Origin: Aphrocallistes beatrix | Taxonomy: Eukaryota; Porifera; Hexactinellida; Sceptrulophora; Aphrocallistidae | Direction: 5' to 3' | DNA: 64,000 nucleotides | Assembly: GCA_963281255.1 (NCBI GenBank) | Contig: OY725489.1 | Location: 6,262,523-6,326,522 of the forward strand | Part shown: positions 58,297 through 64,000 of the stretch, piece after piece | Numbering within the stretch: the first letter of the stretch is position 1 | How the letters are laid out: every line of letters starts with the position of its first letter | Notes under the pieces: model-generated | Told to the model about the DNA's origin: nothing | The model's database searches: none | The model's input: only the letters and a program-made list of their open reading frames with translations | Program-made: the position numbers and the translations under genes

Positions 58297-58410
58297 CTAC
58301 AAAATAATTCAGAATTAAAAAAGAGAATATTTAGAAATCGTGAGTCATAATGAATATGAAATAACACGAATTTTATATTTTTTTGTCAGATTTATGAGCT
58401 ATTTAACATA

Positions 58411-58520
58411 TACAAGCGCGCTTTGCTGCTTGAACTGCGCGGCTGCGGACACTTCACATCCGCCGGTGTCGCAAATGGAGCGCCTCGTGTCTCATCAACT
58501 AACAATGATTTCAAACTGAT
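58411..58520 (-). mobile_element. Helitron 3' end fragment, degenerate
   Basis: TACAAGCGCGCTTTGCTGCT, then GCGGACACTTCACATCCGCC with a mismatched stem, then GCGCCTCGTGTCTCATC. Only the 3' part is present. Confidence 0.5.
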
Positions 58521-58799
58521 TGGGACGGGGTTAGTATACAATAATAAATCAGTATAACAAATCATGTTTGACGTTGGAACCGTTTTTAACTAATTACAAG
58601 TACCATTTAGTTTGAACTGCTGCGTCTGAACTTGGATCTTTGAATTCTAACGTTTTCGTTTTCTCTGTGAACCAATTATTTCAAATATTTATAATCAAAT
58701 GGATAGGGTCGTAGAGTAAAAATAGGGAAGGAAAGGAAGAGTTTGGATTAGAGTGATCTATGGAAGTAATATCTGAACTAACGTACCGATCGTAATACA

Positions 58800-59460
58800 A
58801 TCTGAATTTTTTTGATTGACACTTAAATTATCAGTCATCACGGAGAACACTACACCACCAGATTCATGGATGATATTAATAAGAATCTGCAATTATTCAA
58901 ACAGAAATTCGCTGTTAAATTCATTACTGGAAGTAATCGAGCTACAAATGCAGGAGCACCAAGTTAAGGAGATGGCGAACAAGATTTTTTTTTACCCTTT
59001 ATTAGCACTAAGTTGAAGATCATCAGAAATGACAAGTGAGTGTTGACAGAAACAAGTGAGTCATCCAGTTTTACCAACCTTATGGAATCCTTCAAATCTT
59101 GAAAGGCTACGGGTAGAGATCGAAGGTATTTCACGAGATTATTCCAGCAAGAGATAGTATCTTTCTTCAGATTTAGTCGTTCTGATGTCTTTTTGACGTG
59201 TTTCAGACGATACTCCACGTTTGTCAATCTCCCGTACAATAGTTTTAGAGCTTTGTGGTGTGAGGGAATTCGGTAGACCAAATATGAATGGTGGGTCAGT
59301 TGGCTTGCAATTCGAACCTTGTACTTTTACTGTCCGATACCCAGTAGGCCAATATTTTATGCATATACGTACCAATACTCGGGGTGATTTCGGATATTAG
59401 CTTATTCGGAAGGCGGTCTACCCACCGCTTGCGCTCAACGAAATCTTTCGGGAGTTTTTA
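58800..59460 (-). pseudogene. Possible P-element-like transposase fragment
   Basis: On the minus strand, 58800-58900 gives INIIHESGGVVFSVMTDNLS, resembling the strand with the second catalytic aspartate of P-element/THAP9-type transposases. Upstream, 59000-59370 gives NLVKYLRSLPVAFQDLKDSI, preceded in another frame by YWPTGYRTVKVQ and PTDPPFIFGLPNS. Several frames are used, so it is broken. The match to the P family is short; it could instead be an N-terminal exon of another transposon. Confidence 0.4.
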
Positions 59461-59587
59461 CCTTTTCTGGATTGGTATCGTAACCAGACTTACAGCTTTC
59501 TCCATTATTAAAGGTACATTTCCGCCCCATCCTAAGGCATAAAAGAACTCTAACAGGCTAACAAGTAAAATAAATCAAGATTGGGTT

Positions 59588-60184
59588 TCCTTATTTATTC
59601 CAAACAATTTAAAAAATCGTTAAGGCTGAAATGAAGGAAATAATGAGAAATCAGTCTGTAGTTGTTATTTTTCAACACTTTGTGAGTTTCCCGTCCGTGT
59701 ATTCTAGAAATCCTTGGAACAAGCTACAATGCAATCGCACATTAGGATGCAATTCAAACAGATGGAAATGCAAAATCGCAAAAAAACTGTAACTCATAAT
59801 GCCACAAAACATTCGGGTGTCATAATAAGACAATCGAATAATAATTTGACAAACAACTTCTTGCATTACGTGACCACACACATCATCGTACATCTCTAAC
59901 ATTTATAGCAACTATTTGTTGTTTCCAGAGAGGATTAGACAAAAGAAATACTCCTACTTTATGGTATTCGTTTGTTTGAGAAATCTTGTTATTTAAATTC
60001 CATTCAGTTAATAGAGCGGTAGGAAATCTATATTTAGTCTAGGTATTTTAGAGTTTGATATGACGAGATACCAAACAAATGGCTGAGTTACGAATCTTTA
60101 TAAAATCGAGTACAGCAAAAGTATATTGAATCAATAACTTTGAATTTAAAATGTAAATGTAAATAAAATCATCAATGATTAACA
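59588..60184 (-). repeat. Right inverted arm of element C
   Basis: Inverse of 51226-52075 without the miniature element. Confidence 0.8.
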
Positions 60185-60374
60185 AATCCAAGAAAAGGAA
60201 TGTTTAATTCTTATTTCGTCTTGACCCAATTATCTTGTCTTTACTATTTATTTAACTTTAGATATGAATTTGAGAAATACTGAACAATATCAAAATACTC
60301 CAAGCATCTACCTAGAATTGGAAGTGTAAAGATATTCCTTGGTCAATATTCAGCTGCTACAGTCATTTAATTGC

Positions 60375-60560
60375 ACGCACACAATCTAACTGCAAAATAC
60401 ATCCAATATTGCAATTGACCTTCCTCGAATTTATCACAAGCGCAATATTTCAATAGTAAGACCATCCAATCACAATTGAATGCATCCCACCGCTTTGTAG
60501 ACCTATTTTGCGTGGAGAGGAACATAGGGATGGCTATTAGATGAGGAGGAGGAGGCCGTC
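60375..60560 (+). repeat. Ginger-associated repeat block, second copy
   Basis: It parallels 46680-46910, with TCACAATTGAATGCATCCCA, CTTTGTAGACCTATTTTG and ATGGCTATTAGATGAGGAGG. Confidence 0.65.
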
Positions 60561-60639
60561 ATTTATTAACAAATTATTACTACAGTCGAAACCGTTTTTT
60601 TCTTACTATTTCTTTACAGGTTCAAACAGTAAGAAAAAG

Positions 60640-61170
60640 CCTGCGCTGCTCACCTTGTAGACACTACGTGTCCGCAGAGTGTCCCTGAGGGCGCCTGGAG
60701 TTAGTCAATCTAACCTATTTTGGGAATTTTTTAACTACTAAGTATATGAATATTGTAAACAAAAGCTAACGAGTAATTTCTCAAATGAATCTGAAAATGT
60801 AATATTCTAAATCTACACCCCTGAAAACCCCATGTCAATCATTGGAAGCCAGCCTCTAGCCTATTTTTATAATTTGTTTTTATATATATCAACATTTAAT
60901 AGCTCAGAAAATATAGACATTGTTTCTTTCAATGTGCGAAAATCGGAATCTACATATTAACATATCCTATTAACCGTTCGCTTTTAGCTTAAAATAATAT
61001 TTTTTTCGAAAAGGTGAAAATATGTAATATGTCAATAACTTATAAAACATTCATATTATTACTTTCAAAGCGCGAAAATCTGATCCTACATGGTGTAATA
61101 CCTTACATTAGTCGTTGAGATCTTACTTATATCTTTAATTAAACTAAGCTTTGGTGTGGTGCTGTTAAAA
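60640..61170 (-). mobile_element. Helitron fragment of the second subfamily
   Basis: The degenerate GC-rich 3' end (GTAGACACTACGTGTCCGC) is at the left. It is followed in reverse by sequence matching the 141 bp unit of 54710-55920. The 5' end is not clear. Confidence 0.55.
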
Positions 61171-61217
61171 TATGAATATCCTTACTATTAAAACTTAATG
61201 TTTGTGTATATATGCTA

Positions 61218-61375
61218 CAGTCAATCTGTATAATCAGTTATTTCATGAAGAGCCTAGTGATTTCACGAAATTACTAGGCTTTTCGTGAAAAACCCACACT
61301 CATTTCACGAAATGCCTAGTAATTTCGTGAGATCACTAGGCATTTAATGGAATCCCTAATTTCACAAACTGACTG
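61218..61375. mobile_element. Miniature element, 158 bp, TA flanks
   Basis: Ends are CAGTCAATCTGTATAATCAG and CAGTCAGTTTGTGAAATTAG (complement). The inside repeats TTTCACGAAAT and CCTAGTRATTTC words in both orientations. Confidence 0.75.
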
Positions 61376-61398
61376 TAACATATATATATATATATATA

Positions 61399-61689
61399 CA
61401 GTAGAACGTCAGTTATCCGAACCCCTTGGTTGACCAAATTAAAATATAATAAATGTATAAATGATGCATCCTGAGTTGAGAATTTAAATTATTACACTGC
61501 CATCATTTTAAATACTATTGATGATACCTACATAAGCTAATAAGTATTTTATCCATATTCATCATTGTGACTACTTAGTACTACTGACCAACTTTTCTAT
61601 ATAATCACATAACAACTTCAGTTATCCGAACATTTCAGTTCTCCGAACCCCCGCGGTCCCAACCCGTTCGGATAACTGACGTCCTACTG
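61399..61689. mobile_element. pogo-type miniature element, 291 bp
   Basis: Ends are CAGTAGAACGTCAGTTATCC and CAGTAGGACGTCAGTTATCC (complement), flanked by TA. A second CAGTTATCCGAAC-like box lies 60 bp from the right end. Confidence 0.8.
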
Positions 61690-62166
61690 TATATATATAT
61701 AACGAATTGATTGAAGAAACTACCAGGCACGGAAAGGTCATTTTTGGAATGTGGGGGGCTTTTGACTATGGCTCCACTAAGTTCTGACCTCAGACAGAAA
61801 TGTCGACTCATCATGGAATTATGGCGTCATTGACGCCTTTTTTATAATAAGAAATTTCAGTTTTTTTACTATAAATCAACCATTTTAGGTCATAGAAGGC
61901 TGAAATATTAATACAATGTGTATATAAATATATCTCACATATGATGTAGCTACCATCAAAAAATGATGACTCATCACTTATGACGTCATAATTACGCATC
62001 AAAATTTTAAAAATTGACAAATTTGGTGATTTCTCGTGCGATATCGATTATAACAGTAGGACATACGTATTTAGAGATGTTATCTCCCTTTTAAGGCCCA
62101 CAGGGCGCCTTCGGCGGACACAGTGTCCGGCAGCCGCGCAGCGCAAGCAAGCGAACCGCGCTTGTA

Positions 62167-62571
62167 TCTTATATATTAAAATACAATGTTTTTTCAGTAT
62201 GCTTCCTATTTTATTATATTGGTTCTATGATCCAATATAATAATATAGTAGCAGTACTAAAATGAGTGCGGGTGTCTGTCCGGCCGGCCGTAAGTGGTGT
62301 ACAGACCAGAGTTATATCGCCCTGAAATTTTTGCGAAGCTGCAAACATATATGTAGATCTGCACCTCCTCATAGATTAGTTTACTTAATACGAAGTAAAT
62401 TCTATTTATCCTAAATTTTCTGCTACAGTTCTGATTTCATTAATGTCAAATGACAATTCAGCATACTTAGTACAAACAAGAATGCAACGTATTGTTCTCT
62501 AATATCCCCGAGGGCCCACTGGGTAACTCTGCGGACACACAGTGTCCCCAAACAAGCGAAGCGCGCTTGTA
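62167..62571 (+). mobile_element. Helitron of a third subfamily, head to tail with the previous one
   Basis: It starts TCTTATATATTAAAATACAA right after the preceding 3' end. It contains the ATTGGTTCTATGATCCAAT hairpin and ends with GCGGACACACAGTGTCC and GCGAAGCGCGCTTGTA. It is 405 bp long with no coding sequence. Confidence 0.7.
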
Positions 62572-64000
62572 CTTATAAAAACCGGAAGGTGATGAGATTT
62601 TTTTAACAGTGCACGTCTACACCATAATAAGAACCTACATACGAGATTTGGTAAAAATCGGTTTGTTAGATTTCGCAGTAGCGCGAGTACGGACATACAT
62701 ACATACGGAGGGGCGAGATACTCCGTCCATGCCATAAGGGCATCTCCCTACAAGAGCTGCACTAAAATGAATTTGGGATCAGGAGGTTAGTTCATAATAA
62801 ACGAATATTCATATAAAGCGGGTTCCTAATAAGCGACCATGACCATATTTAATTATTACTCAAAAAGTAAAAAACCATCTAGTTAAATATTATAGCATCG
62901 TGTTCAAGAGCTCGAGTAAAAGGTATCATATTATCTAGTATTAGAATTGAATAGTCGAAAGAATTCAGATATAAAATAAATTATACAAAAATATTCGCAA
63001 TTTATGATTTTTGTTCACTTCATGTAGTAATGTACAATTATTCACAAAATGAACAACGGTCATATCATTTTATAGAGTAGTATATTGCACGTTATTGGAG
63101 TTATTGGCATGATATCCAATTTACGAGTAAAATTGAACAATGTAGAAGCAGCATTTATACTGCACTTATATACTTGTTTGAATTTATTTTTTGTGCATAT
63201 TAATTTGAAATAGTTGGAATAACTCGACTACCTACAGTTTCACACATACAATTTCATCAATTCTACTTCCGGAATGTTTAGTATATTTATTCGTCTTATT
63301 TAGTCCTCGGATTTCTTTGGCGTATTTTGGCATGAAATGCGATTTACTCGATATTAATATAGAGAAAATTCTCTATCAAATGTATTTGGTTGCTAAGTGA
63401 CTAAACATGACTAAGAAATTCTGGATTCTATATAAAGGTACCCGCCGCCGAAAATATTTCCGATTTTAGTAAAAAATTGACTGTTTGAGATACATGTGGT
63501 TGACTAAAAATGAGTTTTTCAATACTTATTTTCTTGAATCAGAATTTATTATAGTATTTATTTGCTTCAAAGTACTCGTACGTTCAAGCATGAATAAAAG
63601 AAAGAAGAACAAGTATTCATTTCATCTTACAATAATGTTACGAAATTTCGTGAAGATTCTTGTTTAGTGAATGAATTGTGGTATTTTGACAAAGGTCTTG
63701 GCTCACCAGTTGGCATATACCATTCCTATTATTCCTATCGAGCATATATAAATCTTTAGATGATGAATAGAACATAGTGTCATAATGTAACTCCATTATT
63801 GATGAATAAATAATGTTACAATGTTGCACTCTAGCCTGTATTACAAGCATCTTTTTTCACAAAAATACAAGTTTTGAGAAATATGCTGTGTCATCATAAG
63901 CCATAAAATAGAAGCCATATTCATTTTTCACTTGGCTCAATCGATTTATCATACCTGATAACCCATAGGTGCATAATACATTTCATAGCTCTAACATGAA
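62572..64000. other. No gene seen; conserved block at 62715-62766
   Basis: 62640-62766 is GC-richer and includes the block shared with 37968-38019. Another short stretch at 62785-62840 has words like those of the miniature element at 38325 (GTTCATAATAA, TAATAAGCGACC). The remaining 1.2 kb is AT-rich. Frames of 60-70 codons at 63485-63850 have no motif. Confidence 0.4.

Larger units (their letters stand above)
51226..60184 (-). mobile_element. Candidate Ginger-like element C with long inverted arms
   Basis: The arms 51226-52075 (which contains a 285 bp later insertion) and 59588-60184 are inverted copies of each other and begin TGTTAATCATTGATGATTTT. Between them lie, on the minus strand, integrase, GPY-like and OTU exons similar to Ginger A. 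The TGTT start agrees with the ends of Gingers A and B, but I could not find a matching 4 bp flank (ATAA versus AATC). The subterminal boxes of A and B are not evident. The link between arms and gene is therefore an inference. It is broken and carries a Tc1, Helitron copies and a pogo-type element. Confidence 0.45.
61179..62166 (+). mobile_element. Miniature Helitron with two inserted miniature elements
   Basis: The 5' end TCCTTACTATTAAAACTTAA is at 61179 and the 3' end GAACCGCGCTTGTA at 62166. Without the two insertions at 61218-61375 and 61399-61689 it would be about 540 bp, the family size. Both insertions are in the TA-rich tract. Confidence 0.75.

Overview
This window looks like intergenic or heterochromatic DNA from an AT-rich invertebrate animal genome. 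I base that on spliced transposase genes, animal-type transposon families (piggyBac, Tc1/mariner, hAT, Ginger, Helitron, MULE, a possible P-like fragment) and long AT-rich stretches without genes. I found no convincing host gene, rRNA, tRNA or CRISPR array. Almost all recognisable coding sequence belongs to transposable elements, most of it broken; the one complete reading frame is a Tc1-type transposase at 36204-37169 on the minus strand. The species cannot be named from what I see.

Region 1-5.5 kb: remnants of a Helitron-like element, a Tc1-like element and a pogo-type miniature element, then a short MULE with inverted ends made of repeated boxes, then the front part of a piggyBac transposase. 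Region 5.5-27.4 kb: one deep nest. The piggyBac gene is split by a minus-strand miniature Helitron. That element's TA-rich tract holds about 21 kb, comprising head-to-tail miniature Helitrons and an autonomous Helitron (Rep, PIF1-like helicase and OTU domains). The Helitron is split twice by Ginger-type DNA transposons (11573-18621, target duplication GTAC; 19323-24218, target duplication GGTC). The Gingers in turn carry a mariner, a Tc1/mariner-like element, a hAT miniature element and pogo-type miniature elements. The piggyBac gene resumes at 27361.

Region 27.4-36 kb: a second piggyBac-like fragment, an inverted duplication with a palindrome of about 1.1 kb, minisatellites, a hAT-type zinc-finger fragment and a 771 bp foldback element. 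Region 36-46 kb: the intact Tc1 element, several miniature elements, a PHD-finger exon, a 760 bp hAT element with an 8 bp target duplication, miniature Helitrons and a 1.3 kb non-autonomous mariner-like element. Region 46-51 kb: a broken Mutator-domain/PHD gene on the minus strand beside a tandem repeat. Region 51.2-60.2 kb: inverted arms of about 0.6 kb enclose a minus-strand Ginger-like gene (integrase, GPY-like module, OTU), a Tc1 element, a Helitron carrying a 141 bp tandem repeat and a possible P-like fragment. Region 60-64 kb: more Helitron copies, one holding two miniature elements in its TA tract, then AT-rich sequence with nothing I can assign.

The recurring signature is the GC-rich 3' end of the Helitron family. 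It carries two hairpins in a row whose stems differ between copies but still pair. The two nested Ginger families also share a subterminal core next to near-palindromic boxes.
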